From Kwoniella bestiolae CBS 10118 (Eukaryota; Basidiomycota; Tremellomycetes; Tremellales; Cryptococcaceae): a DNA stretch of 64,000 nucleotides. Shown in pieces: positions 1-10,492 of the stretch. Below the pieces are notes generated by a model. That model searched no databases, was not told the origin of the DNA, and saw only the letters and a list, made by a program, of their open reading frames with translations. The translations under genes and the position numbers were made by a program. The stretch covers positions 1,550,001 through 1,614,000 of the forward strand of contig NC_089246.1 of the NCBI RefSeq assembly GCF_000512585.2. Direction: 5' to 3'. Within the stretch, counting starts at the first letter, position 1; every line of letters starts with the position of its first letter.

Positions 1-1484
1 CAGAATGCTGCTGAGCAACGAGCCCAGGAGATCGATCAACAGCGGAGTCTGATCAGTGCATTACGGGAGGAGATAGAGGATAACCGAGTGACCATCTCTG
101 AATCGAGGGCTCAAGCTGATGTATTGAATCAGCGATTGAAGGATACTCGACAAGATAGAGATGAGCTCAGATTCCAGATCGAGGGGATGCAAGTTCGCGT
201 GGAGGGGATGAGTATCAAGCACAATAGGTTGGAAGGTGAATTGGATGGGGTGGTGGCTAGGGCCTTGGCTGCGGAGTTGGAACGGGATGCTCTGGCGAGA
301 GTGATCAACGAGAGGAGAGATGAGGAAGATGGACTGAGGAGTCAGTTGAGGGAATATCAAGAGCAGGTGAGTGGGAGATACCTCATTTTCCAGGTGAGGT
401 AGTAGTCTGAAGAGTATGACGGTGCGAGATAGCTGGGGAAAGAACGTAGTTCCTCGACACTCGCACTGAATGCGAAAGAGTCGGAAATTGTCGCTATGCA
501 ATCTCAAATTCATACTCAGATCTCCCAATTATCTGAAGAAAAAGAGAAGATCCAATCCCTCGAACAGACTTTACTCCGCAAGGAAGCTGAAGCTCAAGAA
601 GAAGAGGATAAACCGAAACCCGCCACTGAGGGTTCTATCATAGAGATGGCCCAGAATGCCCTGACGTTCCAGGAGGAATTGATGGGTAGACTGAGCAAGT
701 TGGATGAGAATATGTATGAGAGTATGGGGAGTCGTGTGAAGGAGTATGAAGGAGTGTTGGATCGGAATAGGATCTTACAAGGGGAGGTGGATTCGCTGAG
801 GGAAAGGGTGAGTGACTTCAACAGACTATAAGCACTCCTCCATGTTCTCTTGATCCTCGGTACTGGTGGAGTTGTCTTTGAGGCTTTTCGTCTTCAGCTT
901 ACACTCTATAGCCTTGATCATGACTCTATCACGATGGTTGCACACAGCTGATGATGATCTTCTTCCGAACCCAGCTCGAAGCCTCTGCAGATCGATTCGC
1001 CAAACTCCAACTATCCACGTCCAACGCCCTCTCGGCCAATGCAGTAGCTCAGCAATCTCTATCCGACAAGCTCTCAGAGGAAAGCAAGAGACGTGAAGAC
1101 GCAGATTCCAAGATGGAAGAGATGAAGAGGGAATTGGACAAGGTGAAAGAGGAAAAGATGAATTGGAATGTCATTGCGGCTGAGAGACAAGCCATGGCGA
1201 GAATGCAGGAGGTGAGTGGTACTTCTCACGAGGTACTCAGCTGTCATAAAATAGTAGAGTAAGCATGAGCTGATATGATATGGTTGGTGATTTAGGTCCG
1301 ATTACAAGCCTTAACTCAGGAGAATGTCTATTGGCGTCAGTTTGCGTTGGAACATGATCGGAGGCGGTTCAAGGGGTATATGAGTACGAAACCGTTTAGG
1401 AACGGTGATGGGTCGGAGATGATGATTAATGGAACTAGTCAGGGTGGAGGGAATGAGGGGACATGGTATGTTGAGAAGAAATGA
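1..1484 (+). CDS. Coiled-coil protein, C-terminal part (5' end outside window)
   Basis: The gene enters from the left edge already in frame. Proposed exons are 1..366, 433..807, 975..1211 and 1296..1484, all joined in phase 0 with GTGAGT donors and AG acceptors, ending at TGA 1482-1484. About 388 residues are visible. They are almost wholly charged heptad-like sequence (for example RLKDTRQDRDEL, SLRER, KVKEEKMNW), so a long coiled coil is the only structural statement I can make. The last exon is less coiled and ends GTWYVEKK. No catalytic motif is seen. It could be a motor or kinesin tail, a spindle-pole or cytoskeletal scaffold, or an unrelated coiled-coil protein; the missing N-terminal part would decide. 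Confidence 0.75.
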
Positions 1485-2017
1485 GTTGAGTGGTGTCTAA
1501 ACGGTTTTCTTGGGATCGTCGTGGGATTGTCGGATCGTAGTGACTTCTTCCTGTCTTTCATGCGTCGTACTGTCCTTACTTGACTAAAGTGCTGTCTCAA
1601 GCGTGCACCTATCATAGCTATCATCTCGTAACGTATCATATGGAGTGAATGCATGTCTTGGAAGGGAAATGCGAGTGGACACGATGAATGAACCACGCTC
1701 GCGGTCTACGAATAGTTTTACAGCATATATACTTGAACAGGCAAGAAGTTATGAAATACTCAGTCATCCCACAGTTCAAATCGGGTAATTCACCTTTCAA
1801 GTCATCGTCCAGGTCGATCGTTATGTTATCTGATGTCATCGATGAACCAAACAGATTTGTTTGCTTGGGATGCTCCTGCATTCATATATAAACTTGATAG
1901 ATGCAATTGACTTACTCGTAATGTTCTCGATATCACCATTGTATAAGATTAATCGTTCGACCAACTCTCAAACTCAAACAATTCGTCAAATCCATATACA
2001 TATACACTCACATAAAC
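1485..2017. other. Intergenic, 3' flank and HVA1-like promoter
   Basis: Short open frames occur on both strands but have no coding features or splice logic. I see nothing else beyond the 3' flank of the coiled-coil gene and the promoter and leader of the next gene. Confidence 0.5.
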
Positions 2018-2416
2018 ATGTCAGAGGAATTGAAAAAGGGAGATGAAGTATCGTGGAACTGGGGTAGTGGACAACCATGTAAGTTGGATCTACAAGTATA
2101 GAATATACCTTAGACTTAAGCTCCCTTGGGATACGCCGATACACCTCATCTCCTGAGATCGAGCCTGACACTGATACTGATATCTCATCGTAGCCGGCAA
2201 AGTCGCGGATATAGTAGAATCGGGCAAAGCAGAGGTCAAGTCGAACAAGGGAAATACGATTTCGAAGAATGCTTCGGAGGATGATCCCGCTGTGGTCATC
2301 GAGCGAAGTGGGGTGAGTCGTCGAACCTGCCTGCACCGCAGTGTTCTGATGCTGATGTGTGCGTGTAGAATAACGTGGTCAAGCGAGCTCATGAGCTGAA
2401 CGAGGTGGAGGAGTAG
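2018..2416 (+). CDS. HVA1: Hypervirulence-associated TUDOR-domain protein (DUF2945 type)
   Basis: Three exons, 2018..2078, 2194..2312 and 2369..2416, give a 75-residue protein starting MSEELKKGDEVSWNWGSG and ending NELEEVE-like acidic residues (exact end HELNEVEE). The whole protein is one small domain of the DUF2945/HVA1 TUDOR family: GDxVxWxWGxGxPxGxV at the start, an EVKSNKGN strand region, and a DPAVVIERSGNNVVKRAHEL tail. The family is named after a Cryptococcus gene whose loss raises virulence in mice; its biochemical role is poorly known, with links to metabolism proposed. The start is the first ATG of a frame that is otherwise too short to be found without joining the exons. Small size and complete family match make the call strong; the exact orthology to HVA1 is inferred. 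Confidence 0.85.
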
Positions 2417-3067
2417 ATTTCGATCCTGATCCGGACGGATTGCAGCTAGTGCAGCAGAGACGGGACTTGTAGACCTGTAGATTCAAGCTGAGAGGATGAA
2501 CCTGTATGAATTAGTTGTCCATCGCATTTCCAGTTCTGGTCTCATCTCATCGTGTCTGTACTCCCTTCATTCAGTCAAGAACAGAACATGAAACATGTTT
2601 GTTTGTTCATAGCTCCCATCCAAACATGAACGACTTGTGCATATGTATATCAGTTATATCATATTCACACGAGACGAATCTTCCTGCTAATTCCATGGGT
2701 ATGTATATGATACGAGTCCAACGAGATAAACGAAACGAATGAAACAAAGGTATGTGTGAGGTATAGGTATAACATCTTTTCAAGAAGAGTAAAAAAGTAA
2801 ACATACGTTATATATACACCTCTCAAGATAACGTAGAAAAGGGGGTTTAGAGGAATTGTGATTGTCCATGTAACGAAGAGAATGAGGTGGTATGCGTATA
2901 CGTATATATGATAGAGAAACTATATTCCTTCCGTTCATCTCTTCTCTCCTTCTTATATTAACTCGAAATATCAGAGCGTGTATTCTTCTTTACTCTGCAA
3001 GAAAGAAGAATGAAGTGTCAGTCATGAGGATGAGACAAATGATCGTATGATCTGATCCCACTCACAC
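2417..3067. other. Intergenic, convergent 3' flanks
   Basis: Lies between the 3' ends of the TUDOR gene and the cyclin gene. AT-rich, with no supported gene. Confidence 0.5.
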
Positions 3068-4816
3068 TTAGAAAGCGGTAGCAGCGTTGTTCTGAGCCCA
3101 ATCTCTAGCAAAGGTACTGGCTCGTAAGAACTTCTTGTTGGCGTATTTCTTGTACACGTAGACGGACTCGAAGTCAGGTTCGACCAGTCGTTCGCATAAC
3201 AAGGTGGCACCGGCTACGAGTTGTGATTCGGTGAATCCAGAGTAGAACACGAACGCTTCGTTCTATATCAATATACCACAAAACTGAATGTCAGCTCTAT
3301 TTGTTGATTGACGGCTACACAGCTGATATCCGACTCACCCAATCACCGCCCAACATCCTTCGGGCGAGGTACATACCGACCGCAGCGATCATCGAGGGTT
3401 TACACCTCAGGAACCTGTGATCTAACAAAGTAACCTCCATCAAGAACTTCGATAGCGTTCGCGTTTGGATGTCGTAGTCGTCGGCTTTGGAGATCTTCCT
3501 GACCCAGGAGTAAGGTGAACAGTATGAGGAGATGGTGAAGTCGAGAGTTTGTAGGATGATCCTTTCACCTTTGAGGATCTCATCTTTGGTGTATCCGTTT
3601 TCGGTCATGTAGACGAACTCGTCTACTGAAGGAGCCAAGATCTCCTCGTACTTTGCTGCGATGAACATGGCTGTCACACCGACTAGTTGAAGTTTGACGA
3701 GGGAGACTACTCGGACGGAAAGGAATCGATCGACGAGGTTGACGGCGATCCATAGAGTTTCAGGTAACATGTGGTATCGGAGGTGTACTTGGAGTAACCA
3801 GTCGATGAGGGTTGTTCGCATTGTCCTGAGGATCACCCGTATAATCAGCAATGAACTGGAGACAAAGTGACAGGTTGAGGGTAACTCACCATTCAATCTC
3901 AGTTTGGAAGTCCATGTACCGAGGATTAGGCATGACAGACTCTTCCAACACTTCCATGTGGTTGAAGATTTCGTCGGCGTATTCAGCCACCATGGTGGTG
4001 TCGAACAGATCCACATCGTCCTTGAAGTTCGCTCTGATCATGTCGAGTTGTTCTTGAGCAGCGTAAGCATCCTCTTCAGACATCCTCAACCAATCCTCCT
4101 CGTCCTCTTCCTCTTCTTCATCGTCCATCTCTTCCTCGGATTCATCTTCGTACGCTTCCTCGTCGACCGTCAGCATCTGCATGGGCATTTGCATCGCGTT
4201 GGCAGCGGCAGATTTCGATGGATCGACATCCATCTCAGAAAGATTATCTTCGGACTTGAGGTTGAGGGATGGTTCGGAGGTGTACAGAGACGATGAAGCG
4301 GGTTTGGATCGGTGGGGGATGGAAGCGATGGGTCGGGTGGGTTGGACATTGTTGGTTCGTGAGGCGAGGGGTTGTCTCACTTCGGTGCTGGCTTTGCCTG
4401 ATGGTTTGACTGGGTGATCATGACACATCAGCATCCAAACTCTGGTAGTATGGTGATGAGCTGGAGGGAGTCCACTCACAAGGTTTCTTTTCATCTGCGT
4501 GTTGTTCTTCTTTGGCTACATTGGTGACTACACCGCCCAAGGCAGTTCGCTTAGCACCAGCCTTGACAGCCACGGGCTTCTTGACTGCGCCGGCGGTACC
4601 AGAGGTCGAAGCGACTGATACCTTTTGGGCGGGACCCAGGTGGGATAAGGAGGTTTTGGTTCTCAGACCAGCTTGAGTGGGAGCAGCATTCTCATCGTTT
4701 CGTGTTCGACTTGCTGCTCGTCTGGGGTTGGCTGCCTGGGAGATTTGGTGAAATGTCAGCGTCAAGTATGTACGGGATTGATTGAGATGAGAATGGTAAC
4801 TTACTCGAGAGGCCAT
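3068..4816 (-). CDS. G2/mitotic B-type cyclin
   Basis: Five exons on the minus strand: 4805..4816, 4480..4735, 3890..4409, 3339..3825 and 3068..3262. All junctions keep phase and give 489 residues. The first exon holds only four codons (MASR). The N-terminal part is basic and disordered, with a destruction-box-like RTALGG near residue 67, as in mitotic cyclins degraded by APC/C. An acidic run (EEEMDDEEEEEDEED) lies near residue 205. The cyclin N box starts near residue 262 with the MRTTLIDWLLQVHxRY hallmark and is followed by VNLVDRFLS, QLVGVTAMFIAAKYEE and a second cyclin fold ending YANKKFLRASTFARDW. It should bind and activate Cdk1 for mitotic entry. Which Clb paralogue it is cannot be told. 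The KRTALGG motif and the MRTxLIDWLxxVH signature make a B-type assignment firm. Confidence 0.93.
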
Positions 4817-6402
4817 GGTGGATGTATGTATCAAGAATCAAGAAGGTAAGGAGAGGTGAGGTTACAGGCGAGTCGTGTTGGTTGGATCACCGAAAGTTGA
4901 GTGACAGACTGTGGTTAAAAGAGTATCGTTTGTTTGTTCGTTAAATATGGCTGGGATGAAATGAGAAGGGGACAGAAGAAAATGTTCGTTACGATGATAT
5001 GTATGTATCGATGAAATGAGTTTGTTGAAAGAATGAAGAGTAACGAATTCAAGTTGAATGATCAACAAGTTTGTTACGGGGGAGTTGACTTGTTTGTCGA
5101 GTTGAAGTTTGGAGGTTTACCGGTGTGTTGGCTCGTGAGTTGATTTAGTCTGGTTTTGATGTTGTGGTGGTTTGTCGTTAAAGAATGGATGTGTTTGAGA
5201 TGAGAGGATGACAGTGGCTATCTTGAGGATGGGAGATGAGGATACGATGAATAAGAGAATAAGAAGAATGAGTGAGATGAAGAGATGAAGACTAAGTAGC
5301 TAGTACGAGTAAGATGTTTATAACTGACTAGCAGTGGTTGTACAGTGGAAAGGCTGGATGGATGTCTAAGGGTATCATGTGAATCATAACACCACATCAA
5401 AAGCAAAAACAGTCGCAAAACAATAACGTACCTTTTGACCACGTGGCATCATCACACATACACCCAACAATGCGGCGTTTATACACGGTATACCACTGTA
5501 AATGTGAAGAGGCATAGGGTGTTTTACCCTGGTTATAAACAACCCGTCATCCCATCAGATGGTATTCCTCTTGCTACTCACATACCTCATATCCCAACAA
5601 CATCACAGTGCAATCGGATATCATCAGTCCGACATGTCACCATGGGGTCATGCACAGTTCAGAGAATGCAGCTAGGGGATATTTACACTTACATATACGC
5701 GTAAAAGGATGTTACAAGTACCAAACTAGTCCTACTTGTTACGAGATCATGTCTTGACAAATGGACAAGTCTACAAAAAAATGGAATACAATCGTACATC
5801 GAACGAATCTCATGAGGAGATATAGAGGGATACAAAGTTCCATTACCCATACGCCTCTTCGTACTATCCCTTTAGGCCCAACTTGGAATGTGTTCGTTTT
5901 ATCTTATCAGTTGGCATTGTTTGCATTCCTGGCAATGTGGTACCGAAATCTTACAGTGTGCCCCTTATGGCATACATGCCTCTCAAACCTCAACTGATCA
6001 AACCTGTCTCAAAGGATGTTGACTGAGCATTGATGATGTCGTCATACACTACCGACACAATGTTAGCTAGCGCAGGCACCAACCACGCTCAGTCTTCTTT
6101 TGCTATGTCTATCTCCTTGGATGCTCGGTATGTCGGAGAACAGGTAGCCCTTCGACATCAGTCCATTGGTCTAGCATGGATGATAGCAGTACCTCGATGT
6201 CATTCAAAAACTCTGGCAAATCTTGAATTCTCCCGGAGATATGATTCATTGAACTATCCCTCCTTGACAGACAGAAACAGAACATATAAATCGGAGAGGA
6301 TAAGTGAACAAGCCAAATCATATACATTCATCCATTTCTACCTTACCCATGATCCATATAAACAAGGTACAACCTATCTCTTCATTCCCCAATTCAACCC
6401 AC
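4817..6402. other. Intergenic region of about 1.6 kb upstream of cyclin B
   Basis: Holds the cyclin promoter and the 3' flank of ARPC2. Several overlapping open frames of 70 to 126 codons occur on both strands (for example 6030..6410), but none has a start context, splice structure or recognisable domain. Confidence 0.5.
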
Positions 6403-8024
6403 CTACCTAGTCCTAAAGGTCCTACCGCTCGCTGTCTTCTTCTCAGCTGCAACCTCAGGTTTAGCCCTATTGAGAATCTTGAGGAACTCGGCCACCCGGT
6501 ATCTCATCCTGGAGTGCATGTAGGCCTTGGAGCATTTGATGTGGTAGTGCAAGTAATCTCGGAAGAGCTGGATACGGTTGATGGTTTGTTGGGCTTGGGA
6601 GGGGTTGGCAAAGTGTCGAGGGGAGAGAACTGCGAGTGTGCGTAGAGGATAGTCAGGCGCCGTGCGACTAAGCAACCATCTCATGACAGACATTACAAGC
6701 AGATAGAAGATGAATCGTTGGAACGTCGAATCTTCGCTTTCGCTGGGGAGTAGATACGTATTGAGATACATTATACTCACCAAATGTGACATACCCCCAA
6801 TCTTCTCCGTTATGTAATCCTGGTAGATGTCTGATCTCCAACGGTGGTTCTCGATTAGAGTATCTTACTTGAGGTGCATTCTGGAGAGCATTGAGTTTAC
6901 GCGCATCGACGAATTCCTGATTGACCAGGATGATCAGCTCACAACTTACGACACCATGACGGATCATTGAGAGATCTTTTCCCAAGGTCAATCGTCTTTT
7001 TATGCAGCTTCTCTCGTGTGAACACTGTCCACTATCATACACCTCCCCCTATATGTTGCAGTAAGATTCCACTCACCTGCAAGAAAACCCTTCCAAAGAC
7101 CTTATCGGTCTCCTCCTTAAACACCGTACTAAACACCACCGTGACTCTATCATTGCTGGCCTGGATGTATATCGCCTCTTCCTCCCTGTATCTTACAATC
7201 TTCAATTCACCTTTGGTCTCTGATTGCTCGGCGATATCTTTCTGTTGGGCACCGCCTGCGTCCCTGTAATTGGCTTGGAGGGAAGATTCCTCGGCGAAAG
7301 CTGATAAGAAAGGGGAGGACATGGCGGTGGATTTGAGGTGGGCGAGTTTGGAGATGAGAGCTGAGCGGGCTTCTATGGGAGGTGCATTGTAAAATTGGGT
7401 ATCAGCATTTGAACGATCTCATCACTGTATATATCTCAGTGTTGATCACGATGTCGAGAGACGAAAGAGCACCTCAGACATCATGATCTCGCCTTGCACC
7501 TATTCTTATGCAAATAGACACAAGACCCAAGACGTAAAACCCAACTCACCACCGCCCTCTGGCAACTGCTCCAAATCAACCACCAAACTAACATCATACT
7601 CCGGTTCAGTCTGCTCCTGAGGTAACAAATACCCCTCATACTCCTTCTGTAGATGCTCCCTCGCGCCGTACTTTACAAGGTCGGGCCAGCATTGAATACC
7701 CATTGACAGGAGGAGCTTGGTCTTGGATTCGGGGGTTGAGAGATGGAATCGGACGTTGTCGTAATCTACGAATTGGATATCTGCTCGAGAGGCTCTACAG
7801 ATACGTTATCAGCGTTTACCTTGATATTTGGTTGGTGTTGGCGGTCATCGGATGATCATGGCCGAAGCTGCTGATGAAGTATGACACCACAAGAGACAAA
7901 CTCACTTCTCGAACCTGTCTGTGAGGACATCGTTGATGATTACGCTGTGTGACTATGACCGGTACCATTGTCAGCTGATTGTCAATCCATCGACTTAGGG
8001 CCAGCTCACCTCTAAGAGGATCAT
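6403..8024 (-). CDS. ARC35: Arp2/3 complex subunit 2 (ARPC2, p34-Arc)
   Basis: Six exons: 8010..8024, 7906..7952, 7550..7794, 7077..7372, 6781..6916 and 6403..6629. They give 321 residues against about 300 in animals. It starts MILLE, as ARPC2 does, in a five-codon first exon. Family landmarks follow in order: QFVDYDNVRFH, a YDVSLVVDLEQLP segment, IYIQASNDRVTVVFSTVFKE, VRYSNREPPLEI, GYVTF joined to VLSPRH, then FRDYLHYHIKCSKAYMHSRM and FLKILNRAKPE. The last intron is about 150 bases. Its acceptor was chosen at CAG 6630-6632 because only this restores the GYVTF-VLSPRH junction; a nearer TTAG breaks the frame. The protein forms the core of the actin-nucleating Arp2/3 complex with ARPC4. It is divergently arranged with the hemerythrin gene. 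Confidence 0.95.
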
Positions 8025-8406
8025 CTTGGTGTTCTTCTGTCTTTCCCTATCCAAGTATGTATCTATCGTATTCAGCTTGCTGATCAAAACCACCATGAAC
8101 ATATGCAAGCAGTGAACGCAGAGAGCAGTCAGTGGTAGTGGGTAGATGTGACGCATCGATACCCATACCATACCTCATTCAGGGTTAAGCAGATGCGAAA
8201 TATCAGCCTCACACAATTCAAGCTCATCAGCCTCAATTGGCCAACATGTTCCGTCGGAAGTAGCTGACTAACTTTTCACCGTGCGATTGGCCATGTTCGG
8301 TTCGGTGTCCGGCCATCAGTGTTTTGGTGTTTTTGACGATCAAAGTCGTTGGGACATTCATGTAACTGCTAAAAAGATAACGACAGTCCCAACGAAACCC
8401 AGTCTT
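8025..8406. promoter_or_regulatory. Divergent promoter between ARPC2 and the HHE gene
   Basis: About 380 bases separate the two start codons, so both promoters must share it. An in-frame ATG at 8281 lies upstream of the chosen HHE start, but the codons between the two do not look like protein. No specific element can be named with confidence. Confidence 0.45.
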
Positions 8407-9644
8407 ATGACTCCATCTCAATTCCCGACGCCCACACAAGCAAGAAATAATCGCACCTTCGTACTCGCTCTGGCGATCATCATCCTATCAATCATTTCAT
8501 TCCATCTCACAATCAACCCTCTCAAGGGTATACGCCACCTTCGATCAGCCTTATCTCCCCATCGAACAACTGTCCCTTCGATAACTACAACAAGCATACG
8601 CTCTTCGACTAGGTCGCTTAACACCTTTCCAGCGAACACTATGCCCTCACGAGAAGAGAAAGAATGGAATAGGTGGGTATCTCGACAAATCGGTCAACAT
8701 GATAGTAGGCTTCTGCTGACCTTGAATTGGGATACAGGTTGGCGGTGCACATGGACCAATTCCATTCCCACTTCAGATACGAGTTCAACAGGGTGTACAC
8801 GGTAGGTGACCACCTCAATGGGATAGTGAGGGGGATCGCTGATTTTCCTTAAATCTTTTACAGCTCGCTGATGGCGGATTCCATAAAGAGGGGTTGAGTT
8901 TACCCAGATTCTTAAGGGAGGCTCAGCAGTTGTATACCCACTTGGATATGCATCATCGTATAGTGAGTGGGACTATCTTGGGTTTAGCTGATTGAGGCGG
9001 GTATGCTAATCTGGTTCCTGTACTTTAGGAAGTAAGCCTTTGATCCTCCATGCCATCCATCCATTAACACAAACGATTCCAGCTGACGATGCATGGTCCG
9101 TACAATAGGAAACATACATCTTCCCCGTCCTAGCCAAGAAGATGCCCCAGTTCAAAGAAGGCGCGAGGGAGTCGGGGGAACATCTCAAGAAACATAAAGG
9201 GATACATGATGGTGAGTACTGTATTCACGATCGACATGGTCTGTCCATCAATATTCTGGTAGGTTGATCGCTGAGTCTTATTGGACTCTTTTTAGGTCTA
9301 GAAAAATACGATGCTTTCCTGAGGAATTCGCTGGAGAATCAGTCGGAGTATAATCCAGGTAAATTGAGGGAGATCATGGATGGGTTCAAGGAGGTTTTAT
9401 TCACGTGGGTCTCAGTGTTCCTAATGTACCCATGACCTTTACAACGCACATGAGGCGTAATTACATCCATTGTCCGTTCCCAAATGTTCCCCTACACCAC
9501 TGCCCGTTGGAACCAAAACAATTTGAGGCTGATTGTGCGGCTTGGGTATGTAGTCATCTGGACGAAGAGGTGAAAGACCTAGGTGCGGAGAGTATGAAGA
9601 AAGCAGGCTGGACGTTAGATGAGCTTAGGCGTATACCGATGTAG
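8407..9644 (+). CDS. Hemerythrin HHE cation-binding protein with N-terminal membrane anchor
   Basis: Seven exons are proposed: 8407..8672, 8738..8801, 8864..8962, 9029..9031, 9109..9211, 9296..9404 and 9554..9644, giving 244 residues. A hydrophobic segment (FVLALAIIILSIISF, residues about 17-31) follows a short polar start and should be a signal anchor. From MPSREEKEW (residue 79) on, it is an HHE domain: HMDQFHSHF, HLDMHHRIEE followed by IFP, HLKKHKGIHD and HLDEEVKDLG. These supply the His and Glu/Asp ligands of a hemerythrin-like di-iron site. The fourth exon is only GAA, giving one Glu of the EE pair. Skipping it would keep the frame but lose one residue. An internal ATG at 8641 (MPSREE) would give a soluble form. 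Such proteins bind O2, NO or metals; the true function here is unknown. Confidence 0.85.
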
Positions 9645-10492
9645 ACTAGTATCCGTGATATGTGTTGGAGGACTCGTATAGATTGGTATAATCTCAGTGA
9701 GGAATGTATGCTTGTATCACCACAATGTCCTCGTCTACATCAGGTCATATGATCTTAGCATAGCTCGGTGATGACGCACTATAGGTCCAAGTTCCGCGTT
9801 CGCTCGGGCTGGGGCATACGAAACACGAAGTGGAAGTTTGGCTCTAAACCTTTTGCCGACAACCTTAATCCTCTGGACCTAAACTGCCGGTGTTGTACAC
9901 GGTACTGTATATAAGTTGTGAAGATCCGTTCGCTCGATCTTCGATTACTCTTTCTCGCGTTGCCTACATCCCTACCTCCTTTCCACATCGTCATCCTTGA
10001 TCCTAGGCCAAGTATCTTGGGAAGGCGCAGAGTAAGTACGACATCCATATACACACCTTGACAACAGGCAATTTCGAATATCTGTGCTATTATTTTATTT
10101 TCGAATTTTCTCTGTCACCCCGTCCTTTGACTATTACCCATCACCAACACCAACACTAGCGCATCGACACACACAAACACACCACTTGAACTCAATCAGT
10201 AAAAACCCTCCTTGCCCGTCTTTCAGCAGTCGCCTCGTTCTGCTTTTCAACGCAGACACCTCTTTTTAGCTTACGCTTTCACGAGAACGGTAAGTGGACC
10301 TGCTGATACGTTACTCAATCACAGCTGACAAATCTCTTGAAAAGCGAGGCGCAATAACGACGGTATCTTTTGCTTACTGCTGTCTCGTACCGGCGGGCGG
10401 ATCAGGCTAGTCGATCAAAGGTGTTCGTTTCAACACTTCGACCGGTCGGATCATCGACAAACACGATAAGATCCAGATCGAAAAAAGAAAAG
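9645..10492. promoter_or_regulatory. Promoter and leader of the Zn2Cys6 gene, with a possible leader intron
   Basis: About 850 bases with no coding sequence. A possible 5' leader intron runs from GTAAGT at 10290 to an AAG near 10344, with a CTGAC branch-like site at 10324-10328. After it, the first ATG on the transcript would be at 10493, supporting the long N-terminal model of the downstream factor. Confidence 0.4.

Noticed and set aside
6030..6410. 126-codon plus-strand frame as a gene
   Set aside because: No domain or splice structure; it runs into the ARPC2 3' end on the other strand and looks like chance.
6637..6680. TTAG at about 6670 as acceptor for the last ARPC2 exon
   Set aside because: It puts the conserved FRDYLHYHIK region out of frame; the CAG at 6630-6632 restores GYVTF-VLSPRH as in other ARPC2 proteins.
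9405..9553. Open frame in the last intron of the HHE gene as an exon
   Set aside because: Direct read-through from the preceding exon meets a TGA; splicing to 9554 gives the conserved HLDEEV.
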